Shown: positions 33,117 to 44,900 of the stretch, piece after piece
How the letters are laid out: each line of letters opens with the position of its first letter
How positions within the stretch are numbered: position 1 is the first letter of the stretch
Origin: Nemophila menziesii
Taxonomy: Eukaryota > Streptophyta > Magnoliopsida > Boraginales > Hydrophyllaceae
Assembly: GCA_029959085.1 (NCBI GenBank)
Contig: JARWIR010000002.1
Coordinates: 77,342,224 to 77,406,223, forward strand
DNA: 64,000 bases
Reading direction: 5' to 3'
Notes under the pieces: model-generated
The model's database searches: none
The model's input: only the letters and a program-made list of their open reading frames with translations
What the model was told of the DNA's origin: nothing
Translations under genes and position numbers: made by a program

Positions 33117-36100
33117 TCAATCACCCTCTTCTTCCATATCATCATTATCATCGACAATTGATGCAATCCCTTGTCCAAGACTAAACACATCTCTAGGAAT
33201 TATTTTTATTACAGCTTTCCATTTTGGATGCAATGGATCTTGAACATAAAAAACTTGTTGAACTTGCGACGGTATAACAAAAGGCTCATCACTAATATGA
33301 TTTCCGATATGTGATAATCGTGAGAAATTGACTAATGAAAAACCATATTTGTCCTTTTTTACCCCTTTGCCATGTGTGACATCTGCCCAATTACATCGGA
33401 ATAGTACAACCTTAATATCCCCACAATAATTTAATTCAATTATATCTATAATTTCACCAAAGTACTCAACTTCTCCTTCAACGAGATTTGGATCATGGGC
33501 AGAAGCGATACTTGGTGTAACTGATGTCAACACAATTCCAAAATTTTGGGTTTGTTTCCCCCGGTTGCGCTCTTTCGTATGAAATCTAATTCCATTAAAA
33601 ATGAAACCTTTAGAACTAGTTACAATTGGGAAAGGACCCATCGAAAGGTATCTTATTTTCTCAGATACGGCCCCACGATCCATGTTAGCTACCTGTACAA
33701 TTAAAGATACAATCCATGATAATCATATTATTCATCGCAATTTAAAAATTTATACTCACACGAGTCTGAAACCATGTATGAAATTCTTCCATCACCGATT
33801 TTTGCAATATACTTGAATTACTACGATCTCTTTTACGACGATGCGTTTGAATCTTATAATTCTTAAATTCTCTGAACAAATTTTACAAATATCAAGAAAT
33901 ATTATTACACATATATAACCCTTGTAAAATATGTAAGTACGCTAATAAAGGTATACAAATACTCACTCAACAAATGGTTTAATTTCATCGACATGTAGCA
34001 ATACATATCGATGTGCCTGCACCAAAGATAAGTCATCCAACTCTTTCACCTCAACTGCTCCAATGGTGCTGCCACCGCTAGAAAGAAGATATTTATCTCT
34101 TTCAATGACATCGATGTCATCATTTCGTTTTTTTCGGTTGAAAATTGTCTCTATACCATCAAAATACCTAGAACAAAATGTAATACATTCTTGTGCAATA
34201 TAACCCTCCGCAATTGAACCTTCTAGGTGTGTTTTATTTCCAATATAATTTTTAAACACTTTCCAACACCTACAATATATGAGAATAATATTACCAAATA
34301 AATTATATAGCTATTAAATATTTGAGTACAAAAATGGTACCTTTCAATAGGGTACATCCACCTGAAATGTACAGGACCCGCAATCCTTGCCTCGTCTGCA
34401 AGATGAATAATTAGATGCACCATTATAGTGAAAAAAGAGGGAGGAAAACATTTTTCCATTTGACATAGTAGTAAGATTGCACGAGACTTCACATTTTCCA
34501 TATCTTGAATATTAAGTGACTTGGAGCATACAGCCTTAAAAATGCTACTCAATTCTATTATGAGCTTTGTTACTTTTTTTTATTTTTCATAGAGAAACGC
34601 AGCGCTATTGGAAGCAAGTCTTGCATCAAAATATGGTAATCATGAGTCTTGAGATATTGGAGTTTTCGATCTTTAACATTAATACCCCTTGATATATTCG
34701 ATGCATAGTTGTCTGGCGCTTTCATATGTTTCAACACTTGGAGAAATAAGTCTTTTTCCTTTTTAGTCATCGAATAACACGCGGGAGGAAAAAACACTTT
34801 TCCATTAGGTTTCACCACCGGATGAAGATGCCGCCTTATACAAATGTCCTTTAAATCATATCGTGCTTTTGAATTATCTTTACTTTTACCTTTTATATTT
34901 AACAAGGTTCCTATCACATTTTCACACACGTTTTTCTCAATGTGCATAACATCAAGATTATGACGCAACGTGTTGGACTCCCAATAAGGCAATTTGAAAA
35001 AAATACTTTTTTTTTCCCATAACTTTGATTGATTAACTTGTGTATCACTCTCTTCAACGTAACCAATACCCAATAACTGTAATTGGTCTACTGTTTCTGA
35101 TCCTGTCAATGTCACAGGTGCAACTTCATGTTCCTCGTTCCCATCGAATAATTTTTTTTGAGTGCGAAACTTGTGTGAGAGATTCAACCAACGACGATGC
35201 CCCAAATAACAATATTTACCCCCTTTTCTTAACCATCTTGATCTTGTTTTATGAGCACAACATGGACAAGCAAATCTTCCTTTCGTGCTCCCCCCAAATA
35301 AAATAGCCAAGGCAGGATAATCGTTCAAAGTCCATATTATTGTAGCTCGCAATTTGAAAGTTTCTCTACTAGTTGCATCATATGTTGGAACTCCATCCCA
35401 TACCTTCAAAAGCTCATCAATCAGTGGCTGAAGATATATATCTATTTTATCTCCCGGTGACTCTTTCCCTGGAATAATCATTGACAATATAAAAGAAGAT
35501 TGCTTCATACACATCCATGGTGGCAAATTGTATATAATTAATACAATAGGCCATACACTATGAGGATTAGTCATATTCCCAGAAGCATTAAATCCATCAG
35601 TGGCTAATCCAAGTCTTACATTTCTTATATCTGAAGCAAACTCGGGATATAGATTATCGAAATTCTTCCATGCCAAGGAATCAGCAGGATGCCTTAAAAT
35701 GCCGTCCTCTACACGTCCCTCAGCATGCCATCTCATTAAAGAACTTGTTTTTGAAGACATGTATAATCTTTGTAATCTTGGTATCAATGGAAAATATCTT
35801 AAGATTTTCGCAGCAACTTTCTTCTTCTTCTTTTCTCCATTATTTTTTGTTTCATTATCCCCTTCAACTTCTTTATTCTCTTTTCTTGTTTTATTTTTTC
35901 CGTTATCTTTTTTTTTCTCCTTCTTTGCTCCAATTTTCCCATTATCTTCTTTTTTCTCCTTTGTTGCTTCAGTTTCGCTTTCAGCTTTTTTCCAACGAGA
36001 TGTTTTACAAATATGACAAGACTGTTGTTTTGCTCTTGCACCTCGGTATAACATGCAATTATTCGGACATGCATGTATCTTTTCATACTTCAATCCCAAT

Positions 36101-36783
36101 TTCCTTGTCATCTTCTTAGCTTCATAATAAGATTCTGGAATTCTCGACTTAGGATAGTGACGTTTCATAAATTCAAGAAGACTATCAATAGAAGTTGCAG
36201 TCCACGAGTTACTACACTTCAACTGCATTAGTTCGAGTGTGAAAGATAAGACAGTTGATGTAGAATCAGGATAAAGTTCTTGGTTTCCTTCTTCGAGAAA
36301 TTTACAAAGATCTGCAGTTTTTTTGTCAACTCCATTCTCAGATGAATTATGATGCACATCATTAACAGCAATATCTACATCATCCTTCTTGTTATTTTCG
36401 ACATTTAAATCTTCCTTTTCAAAACATGGTGTATCATGAACTCAAAAAGCATCCCTTGACAACTCCTTAACCATTCCATTATTGTCTTCAACCTGATCAC
36501 TTGATGTAATTTGTATGTTATTAGAAGTTGATTTATTCTGTCCTTGAACTGAATATTTTTCTCCGTGAAGGAACCACACATTATACTCCTCAACCATTCC
36601 ATTACATACTAGATGTGCTCTCACAATGTGTCGAGATTGATAGAGAAGATTACGGCAATTTTTACAAGGACACACTATTTTTTCGTCGTCAGATATGCCA
36701 CTGAATGCAAAAGTGATAAAATTATCAACTCCATGAAGATATTCAAGGCTGTGTCTCGGCTTTCGTCTCCAACTTTTGTCCAT
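33117..36783 (-). pseudogene. tnp2 transposase gene of CACTA element 2, broken
   Basis: Exons read 36783-34341, 34269-33967, 33871-33760 and 33692-33117 (minus), with GT-AG borders. Domain order: N-terminal associated domain (MDKSW, CPCKNC), Transposase_21 core (CHICKTSRW, GLATDGFN, NLDVMHIEKNVC), DUF4218 (FPPSFFTIMVHLIIHLADEA, WMYPIER) and DUF4216 (YFGEIIDIIELNY). A TGA at 36442-36444 interrupts the first exon but the same frame stays open on both sides. A run of eight A (minus strand) near 34572-34580 shifts the frame just before the DUF4218 region. A Lys/Glu-rich insert lies around 35800-35990. Two lesions make the protein non-functional. Confidence 0.9.
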
Positions 36784-37350
36784 AGAGATTTTGCCTGTAA
36801 AATTTTCATGATAAAAAAAAACATTTTAGAATTTCAAAGCGGAGCCTCGATTAACTGTGAAAAGAAGACCATATATGCAAAGTAGCTAATGTACTCGTGT
36901 TTCAAAAAGTATCACATGTACCCCTGAGCTATACCAAAAAATAGCAGCTTAAATTTCTTTTACATGCGCCTGATATGAATGCTAATTACCACTCTCTCTC
37001 AGCTAACCAAAATAAATGATGTCACTATGTCTTTCACATTTGCTAAGGTCATAATCTTGAAAACATTACTCAAAATATCTTGTTTCATGACTTTTGTAAA
37101 GTTATCTATGTTGTTCCACAACATGATTTTACAAAATATACTTGGACTTCAGATGTTTTTACACGCTTTCAAGTGTTCTTTGGTATAATTCAAACACAAT
37201 TTGGCTATCTATTTCATTAAGTAATCAAATTTATTAATAAATTAGAACCAATCAGTTTCTGATTAGATGATACTCATGGCCATAGTAAACGAAAAAAAAT
37301 CTAAGAGAAATACAACTATTAATCAACCAAAACATACATAGAATTCATAC

Positions 37351-37774
37351 CTTTACTTCTTGGTAGTGGACAAGAACTATATGTGACAGATCCCTGCATC
37401 GATAGTTAACTATATCAAACCAAAAGAATTCCAAAATTTATAATAATTAGCGTCAACAATTTAGTACTAAGAGAGAAGTAAAGCACTTTGAATAACAGAG
37501 AACAAATTAAAAACTCACTCTTCAAGTAGCCAATAACAACGTCTTTGTTTTATTTGTCAAGAATATATTAAAATTTCTTTAGATTGAATAATCCATACTT
37601 AAAAAGTTTTTTAACTACATAAAAAAATGTTAAATATAAGAAAAAAGATCATACTTGGAGGTTTATTTGGCGGGTCTGGAGCAATCCGAAATTTCTGATA
37701 ATTTCTAAGAATTTCACAGATTTCAACAGGACGTAACCACCTATGTTGTGCTTCTTGGAGTATTTGCTCAATAT
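37351..37774 (-). pseudogene. Captured CAMTA (CG-1 domain) exon fragments
   Basis: The minus strand at 37774-37655 encodes IEQILQEAQHRWLRPVEICE and on to RIAPDPPNKPPS, the start of the CG-1 DNA-binding domain of plant calmodulin-binding transcription activators, with splice borders (…TGCAG before, GTATG after). At 37547-37519 is QRRCYWLLEE, and at 37393-37351 VLVHYQEVK followed by GTATGA; both belong to the end of the same domain. The exon between (with FDRK…RYFRKDG) is missing, there is a two-base TA duplication in the last piece, and about 125 bp separates the last two pieces. In the source gene these are nuclear, calcium-responsive DNA-binding residues; here they are relics in CACTA element 2. 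Confidence 0.85.
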
Positions 37775-39248
37775 CTGCATATAATCATAATGCAATCAAA
37801 AGATATGAAAATTAAATTATAAATATAATGTAAGCTTGTAGTACTAACAATTACACAAATTATAAGAATTCAAACCAAAAGAATTCACAATACATTCAAG
37901 CTCTCTTCAATTAACTCGTTCTCTCAGTCTCAGCTGTGTCTCGACCCATAAAACACACACAACACAACTAAGACAAACCCCATTAAAAACACACATTGTA
38001 CACTCATGACTACTTCATATGATTACAACATTTACTCATCAGAAACCAAATATTCAAATATTCAGGTTTTGTGCTTTTACACTAACTGATATGCAGGTTA
38101 GTACTAAATATTCTATAATTAAACAATTTCTATTAAGAATAAGAAAATCGAAATCCTGTAATAACTTGCACGAGAACTCATATGATTACATTTTCCAGGG
38201 AATGAAATTGTTACTTGTTTCAGATTGTTATCTAGGGTTCGAACAAAAATACTCTATTGGAGAACTCATACCTTGAAATGTGTTAAAAAGAAGTTGCACG
38301 AGAATTTGGGGTTACGAATCACAGTTTGGCTATGCCACTTCAATTAGTTGTGTGCAGAGTGATGATTATTGCTGTGAAGATGAACAAGGGAGATCGGTTC
38401 AATTGCACACGCTGCTACGTTTTCATTCCCTAGTAATCCAGAATCCGAAGCTACAGACAATAATTAAAATTGAACAAATTGCTTTAATAAGAAGCATATT
38501 CTGATACGACCTGAATATGGCCATTGCCGAACAAGTATTAAGATGATTTTGGGGGTGCAGCGAAGAAACGAAGAAATGTTAGGCAAGAAGTGATGCGGTG
38601 GGATTGGGTGGGGTGAGGTGAGATAGGGGCAGGGTGGGGTGGGGGTGGGGGGGTCATTTTTTTTATTTTATAAATAATTTTTGGTTTTAAAATATTTTTA
38701 TAAAATTTTGAATATTAATTATGAATATTTCATTTTTAAATATTTTTCGTCAATTAATTATAATTTTTATAATATTTTTAATGATTTTTTGAATATTTTA
38801 TGAATAAAGCACGATGTTTAATAATTTTTGATGAAATTTTTTTTTTAATATTTATATGAATTTTTGAATAATAAGAATAAATTTTTTATTTTTAAATTTT
38901 TTATAAATTTTTGAATTTTTTTGAATTTTTAATTTTTTTTTGTAAATTAATTGAGATATTTTAATATTTTTGTGATTTTTTAATTTTTTAATTTTAAATA
39001 TTTTTTTAATAACCACTCTTATTAGAGGTAGTGAAAAAACATGTAAATAACTCACTCCTATTAATGTGGGTTGGGAAAGTTTTAGACATAATAGACGACT
39101 ATTATTAGGAGGGGGTGAGAAATTGTTAGAAGTAATAGACTACTCTTGCTCTAAAAGAGTAGATAAATACAATATTGCTATTTTTTTAACAACTAATTCA
39201 TAGGGGGTAGGGAAAAAAGCGTTGGCATAACACAGTTTTCTTGTTGTG
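37775..39248. other. Right flank of CACTA element 2: leader-like DNA, G-rich tract and subterminal region
   Basis: On the minus strand 38500-38270 reads as a possible non-coding first exon ending TTTCAAG before GTATGAG; it may be the CAMTA leader or that of tnp2. 38597-38653 is very G-rich. 38660-39005 is AT-only low complexity. 39005-39180 has inverted pairs such as ACTCTTATTAGAG and CTACTCTTGCTCTAAAAGAGTAG, plausible subterminal repeats. No intact gene was seen. Confidence 0.45.
38597..38653 (+). repeat. G-rich tract with quadruplex potential
   Basis: Runs of three to seven G separated by one to four bases (GGGTGGGGTGAGG…GGGGTGGGGGTGGGGGGG) make up most of 57 bases in otherwise AT-rich DNA. 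At least five G-runs of three or more lie within short distance. Confidence 0.75.
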
Positions 39249-40713
39249 TGCACGTGGATAAATACCATAAGCTCGAACAGACCTCTCCTTGCCCGGCCAG
39301 ACAGGGTCCATTAAGCCAAAAGCGTTGACCTTATCTTTAGCTAGTAGAGCAGTGGTTAGCTCGATACAGAATCCAATTTGGGTCTGATTCATTAATGGTG
39401 AGATAAGCGAGTGGAGGTAATAAGCTTCTTCGCCACTGACTAAGCTGTGATCTCCTTGAAGAGACATTAGAGTCTGGAAATCGGATGGGTTGATGTAAGC
39501 AAAATTATAAGCCGCAATGAGGTAACGGGATTGGACATGTCGATCTTTATCGATTCGAGAACTGGAGAACACTTTTCGTAGGTGTGTCAGTGATTGGCAA
39601 ACCCAAGGATTGTGTGATGAACTGAGAGCGGCGGTCCGGCAATCGTAGCTGCAAAAGTAAGAGACTAAGCATCCAGGGCAAGAAGGTGAAACAGAGTGTC
39701 CAGGGATTGATCTGAAGCAATGTGAGCAGTAGTTTTGCTCCGCCGCCGATTGTGGTGAAAGAGGGAACGAAGAATAGAGAAGAATGGGGATGTCCTTCAA
39801 GATGATATCCCCGCCTTTTACGGGGTGTGCAGAAACGACTGATCTTCCTCGTCCTTCAATCTCTGTCACTTTCGCCATTGGAGAAATCATTTTGTTATGT
39901 TGTTTTTCTTTTTGGACAATGATTTGGTTATGTTGTTAAACTATCGAAATTTGTCAGTAGCGGTCTGGCGGCTGTGTTTTGGATCCATAAATATACCCTA
40001 GATTTTAGGGTTTTGCGTGGATGAAATTTTTGCTAAAAGCGTCCATGAAGTTTGATGTAAATGATAAATTAGTCCCCTGAAATTTTATTCTTGACCACTA
40101 TTGTTTCTTTTTCATACAAGTTTAAGTGAAAGAGAAGAAATAGTGAGATACACTTTTATCATAGAATCTAATAACATTTTGAACTCGTTTGCTTTTAATC
40201 AAAAGGATATGTTATCAAATAAAAAATCCAACTACATATAGCTAGATGGGTTTATCAAATCAATAAAAAGAATAAAAAAGACAAAAAAAGTTACCCCTAA
40301 TAGAAAAAACAGTTAACAACAATGGAGGGATTGTCATCCGGTGACAAAACCCAAAACACATCACGATCTACTATGTATTCTATAAGTAGAATTACTAGGC
40401 GTGTAACTAAGGACATTGCAGTTGTATTTTTTGAATATCAAGTTGAACATAGTATCACTAGTGAAGTAGAAGAAACCAAATAGATAGCTGGATCAGAAAC
40501 TATATATGAAAAAACCATGAGCGGGTCAAAACAGAAAACAAAACTAAAATGATAGTTGAAATTTTGAGACGATGAATTTCTCAAAAAACGCAAGCCATCT
40601 ACCATCATTTCACTAACAACTAGGATGGTATAAAAAAAAATTTTTACAGGGCTTGGGGACTTGATGGAAGCCAGAACGAGAAACTCAAAACAAAATTCTG
40701 TATAAACAATTAT
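39249..40713. repeat. Segmental duplication, copy B (right part)
   Basis: Resumes the copy A match after CACTA element 2 and ends at CAATTAT (40713), where copy A ends at 20534. 39891-40713 is the upstream region of the SET copy, non-coding, with the shared TATA/telo-box cluster near 39985-40015. Confidence 0.9.
39252..39890 (-). pseudogene. ASHR2-like copy B, 5' half
   Basis: Encodes the first 212 or so residues: start MISPMAKVTE, GRG motif, complete MYND finger (CSHC, CPGC, CSYDC, H, C) and the SET region to YPRA, almost identical to copy A with one extra Met codon near residue 167. It then runs into CACTA element 2. Promoter sequence upstream matches copy A, so a truncated transcript is possible, but the catalytic NHDC motif is deleted. 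Separated from its 3' half by 9 kb. Confidence 0.92.
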
Positions 40714-41830
40714 AGACTAACCACCAAAATCATTCTTTGCATAAAAGATAAGTTTATTATGGTAATTATATCTAAATGTTGATTATAATTTATCATAATT
40801 TCTTAAAATTCAATTTTATTGATATACTTTTATACTCGAATCAAATGTTCAATGGAAGGTAATTTAGTTTTTGGAATACAAGTTATTTGCTAATTTCATG
40901 TTCAAGGAACAGCTTTTTGGTTAGTTTTTCTATGTTTGGATATGTAATTATTTTGAATCTTTAAACATGATAGGATTTCGATACCTAATACTTTAGGTAT
41001 TATTTTTGGATGATTAACTTATTTCATGATTTGGTTCTTGAAGTTTTTATTGACGTGAATGTGGCTTCGTTTTAATCATTTATAAATTTTTCATTTGAAG
41101 AGTTATTCGAGCTTATATCCGAACTTATAAAAACATCGAATGATTTTTCAAACTCAGAGTTAATAAAAAAAATTGGCCGAGCTATCGAGCTCAAGTTCGG
41201 GCTTTCAAACAAAACAAGCATTCAAGCTTAAACTCGAGTTTGATTTTTTTTATTGAGTTTTCGAGCTCGAGTTTGAGCCTACCGAATTTTATTCAAAATA
41301 AGTTCAAACAGTGCTACTAAAACTCGGACTCTTTCGAGCTCGGCTTGTTTAAATATATATATAAACTAACCAATTACGCACATCTAATATGCGACTCGAC
41401 TCGGTTCATTTACAACCCTATGTGCCCTCTCTCATTGGTTATTCTTCTTGCAGGTTTAGGGTTATCTTGCGTCGATGTTGAAGGACGATATGGCTCGGTT
41501 TCAAGCCCTTTCCAACTCGAGCCACCCTAGTCTTATCATTAATGGGTGTGCTCGTGAGATCTTGCTTGATGAGACCGCTTCTTCTCAATGTATTTGTTAT
41601 GGGTTTGCCTTTTGATTCTCGGTTAGGGATGTGTCTTCTCAAGTCAGAGACGTATGGTGCACCACGATGCTTTCTATCTTTCAGTGGATAAACACTTTTT
41701 GTTGGGCTTCTGATGGGACTGGGGTATAGTTATGGACAACTTCGTTTTGGTATATATCACAATTTCAATTTGTGACACTCGTGTATAGGGATGTTAACTG
41801 TTTGGTTAATCGTAAAAAAATCATGACCAT
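40714..41830. repeat. Third, diverged partial copy (C) of the duplicated segment
   Basis: Starting with GACTAACCACCAAAAT, it follows 13371-14490 (A) and 25553-26665 (B) with many more differences. It lacks the CACTA remnant found in A and B, running from GGTTAATC into different DNA. It contains a 46-codon open frame (41475-41615, starting MLKDDMARF) after a CAG acceptor-like site; A and B have lost one base in the same stretch. Confidence 0.8.
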
Positions 41831-41950
41831 AACCAATTATTTTATCAAAAAACATAACCTAACAGTTTTAACCATCAGATATACTTTTGAAACCCATAAC
41901 CAAAACATTAGGATTTTTTTAACAATTATTCAAATTTTCAATTATTAGCA

Positions 41951-44900
41951 AATTTTTCTTTTTGTGTGTGTTTTTATGTGACAAATCCTTCTATGATTAG
42001 CATTCTATTATATTTATATACATAATTATCTTTCCCTCTCTGTAACATGTCTCTTATCACTAGTTGACTTATATTTTGCATTATTATTATCGATATATAT
42101 GCATTCACATGAGTTGATAACTCCCTAGGTCATAACTTGTTTTATACTTTGCTTTTTTATAACTTATCAACTAAAAAAACTATCTTATATACCTTATTAG
42201 ATCATTTCACATGTCACTTGTTAAAATGTGTATTAACTTATTAAAATATGTATTCATCTTGATTATATAAGCACTTTTTATGAAACAACTTTTTATGTGT
42301 TTAAAATGTTTCAAACATCATTGTTATATAAATTCAAATTTAGAACACATCCCATGATAGGATCCATGCACACAAACATGAACAGTTAGACTATTTGTAC
42401 ACCTATTTACTATTTTTACTACAAGAAAAATACCCATACATAACAATTTTTTAATGACAATTGTTTCAAATGTCATTTGAAAATTTGGCCTCCACTTTTT
42501 TATGAGGCTTATTTGAGTCGTCAATATTTAAACCAATTTCTTGTCGATTTTAAAAAATCGTCAACAAAAAACTAATTTTTTGACGGTTCTCAATAATCTT
42601 TCAATAAAAAATATCAAATAAGACGAATATATATAATAATCAACCAACACTACTATATATAAATATTCTTAATATTTCATTCTTATAATACTTATTTATC
42701 CTTTTATTTATTATTCATTACAAAAATATTAAAATATTAAAATATTAAATATTATAATTTTTCTCAATTAAATTCATACAAAATAAAATAATAAAATTTA
42801 AGTTTAAAAAAAAAAAATTGCAAACGTCGAAAAATTCCAGAACAAAAAATGAAAAGAAAAGGTAAGGTTGGAAAACAATGAAATATAAAACCTAAAACTA
42901 TCTTTTCACACTCACATCTGAACAAAAAGTAAAAAAGAAAAATCTCTTCACCGCCGCCCCTTGGGGACCATTTTCAACCATCATCAACCCGGCTCTACGC
43001 CACCAATAATCGGAAAACGCAAAGGTAAAAAATTAATTTTTATCAATGACACTCAAAAAATTAATTTACCAATTAATCTTATCTCGTCACTTTTACAACT
43101 TTTCAGAATTATTTGATTCAAGTATAATTACAGTGGTATTGTTTGTTATCTTTTTATACAAATCCTATAAAGCCCATATTATGACTGTTGGTATCCTTTT
43201 ACCGTGTGATTGATGTGGCGTATATGGGTAGGGAAATGACGTGTGAGCAATTTGGTCTTATACTGAATTTTTCGAATTTTTTCGCAGTATATATTCATTT
43301 GGAGCAACTTGCTAGAATTTGTTTCAAGAAAAGGAAAAATATTTATAAATTATTGATAGTAAATAAATTAATAAATTGATGGTGAGTTATTGAGTTTGTA
43401 AAATTAGTTAGTGTTGGTGCTAGTATTATTGAGTATGTAAAATTGGTTATTTTAATGCAAAATTTATGGAGTCTTTATTATTAATTGTTATGTAATCAAT
43501 TTTTTATATAAATTTAATATATAGATTTGTAATTCAAAATTTTGTTTTTGTATTTAATATTATGAATCGATAATTTATTTTGGTTGAGAAGGTGTCATTA
43601 TTACACATTTAATTAATACGACGCTAGTGTGAGAGGCGTCAATAATTTATTGTTCATGATGGTATTTGGATTTTCGTAAAATTATTTTTTGTTTATATAT
43701 TATGAATCAATATTTTATTATGATGATCGAATAAGTGTCATTGTTTCACTTTTGTTAACAATGACACTTGTCTTAGATGTGTCAATGATTTGTTATTTAG
43801 ACGACTATCTCTAAATCGTCAAGAAAGTTATTTAATTGTGACAATTATTTTTTGCGTCATGAAAGACAAACAATGACGGTTTCATAGATGACGCTCAGAT
43901 GACGGTTGCTGAAACGTCACAATTATCTACGATGACGATAAATTCGTCCTGAAAACACATAAATAGCGTCATTATATACCCCATTTTCTTATAGTTTTTG
44001 CACACTCTTATAATTATGTAATTGTTTAGTTAAGTTTAGGATACCCCTTGATAATATTTGCCATCAACATTAACTTTCTAAATGTGTCTACTATATTTTT
44101 ATATGATTACACATTTAGAAACACATCACGTAAATAGAGAACAATCATCCTAAGTTTCACTATTTATGCTTCATAGGCTTGCACATAGGCTAGACACTTT
44201 TTAGAGCATAATTTTTCATATGTAATGAATCTACTAAAGTGTTTACCTACATACTTGTGTATGTGTTCACTTAGAACATATTTCATGTTAAGAGTTAATG
44301 CATATAAATATTACCTATATGGATAAAATATGCCTTTACATCTAATCTATCTTAAACATGTTATGGGCTCTGTGTGGATTTACTTGAGTTATATATTTTT
44401 AGAGCATACATATTAATGTGTATTGAATTTGGTAAATGTTGAACTCAAGAACATCTGAGTATCATTTTCTATGCAAAACCATGTATTTTCGTTGTCATAT
44501 ATACTCTTGAACATGTTTTATACTATAACTTTTTTTTTACTATAAGAAATTGGTAAACTACAAACTTTATTGAAATTAAATTTTTAAGGCATAAAGTGAA
44601 GTAAATTTTTACATTTGATAAACATATAAAAAAACCCAAAAATACAATGTGTATTTCTGAAACCCGCTTTTGATGAAACGACAACCCGCTGTAAAACGGG
44701 TTCCCGCTTTAAGAGTTGTTATGTAACTTATATATGACCATAAGGAATTATTTTGACTCTATTTAATGGTATATTTACCCAAAATTATACCTCTTATTTT
44801 CACCACTTCTTATATAATTGGAGAACAAATCAAAGAGTTATTCAAGCTCAAACATCAAACTATTGTCTCAAATCAAAGCTCGATACACCTTATTGTATAT

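Larger units (their letters stand above)
30237..39248 (-). mobile_element. CACTA-superfamily element 2 (9.0 kb), inserted in the SET gene
   Basis: Both ends carry the 13-bp inverted terminus CACAACAAGAAAA (30237-30249; inverse 39236-39248), a variant of the common plant CACTACAAGAAAA. TGC flanks it on both sides (30234-30236 and 39249-39251). It contains, on the minus strand, a broken tnp2, a truncated tnpA-like gene, and pieces resembling a PPR gene and a CAMTA gene. The damaged genes mean it cannot move by its own proteins. Confidence 0.93.

Noticed and set aside
35600..36119. Plus-strand Phe/Ser-rich membrane-like protein
   Set aside because: Antisense shadow of the Lys/Glu-rich insert in tnp2 of CACTA element 2.
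38019..38504. Plus-strand small genes (85 and 74 codons)
   Set aside because: No likeness to known proteins; the minus strand has a better reading as a non-coding leader exon with a splice donor.
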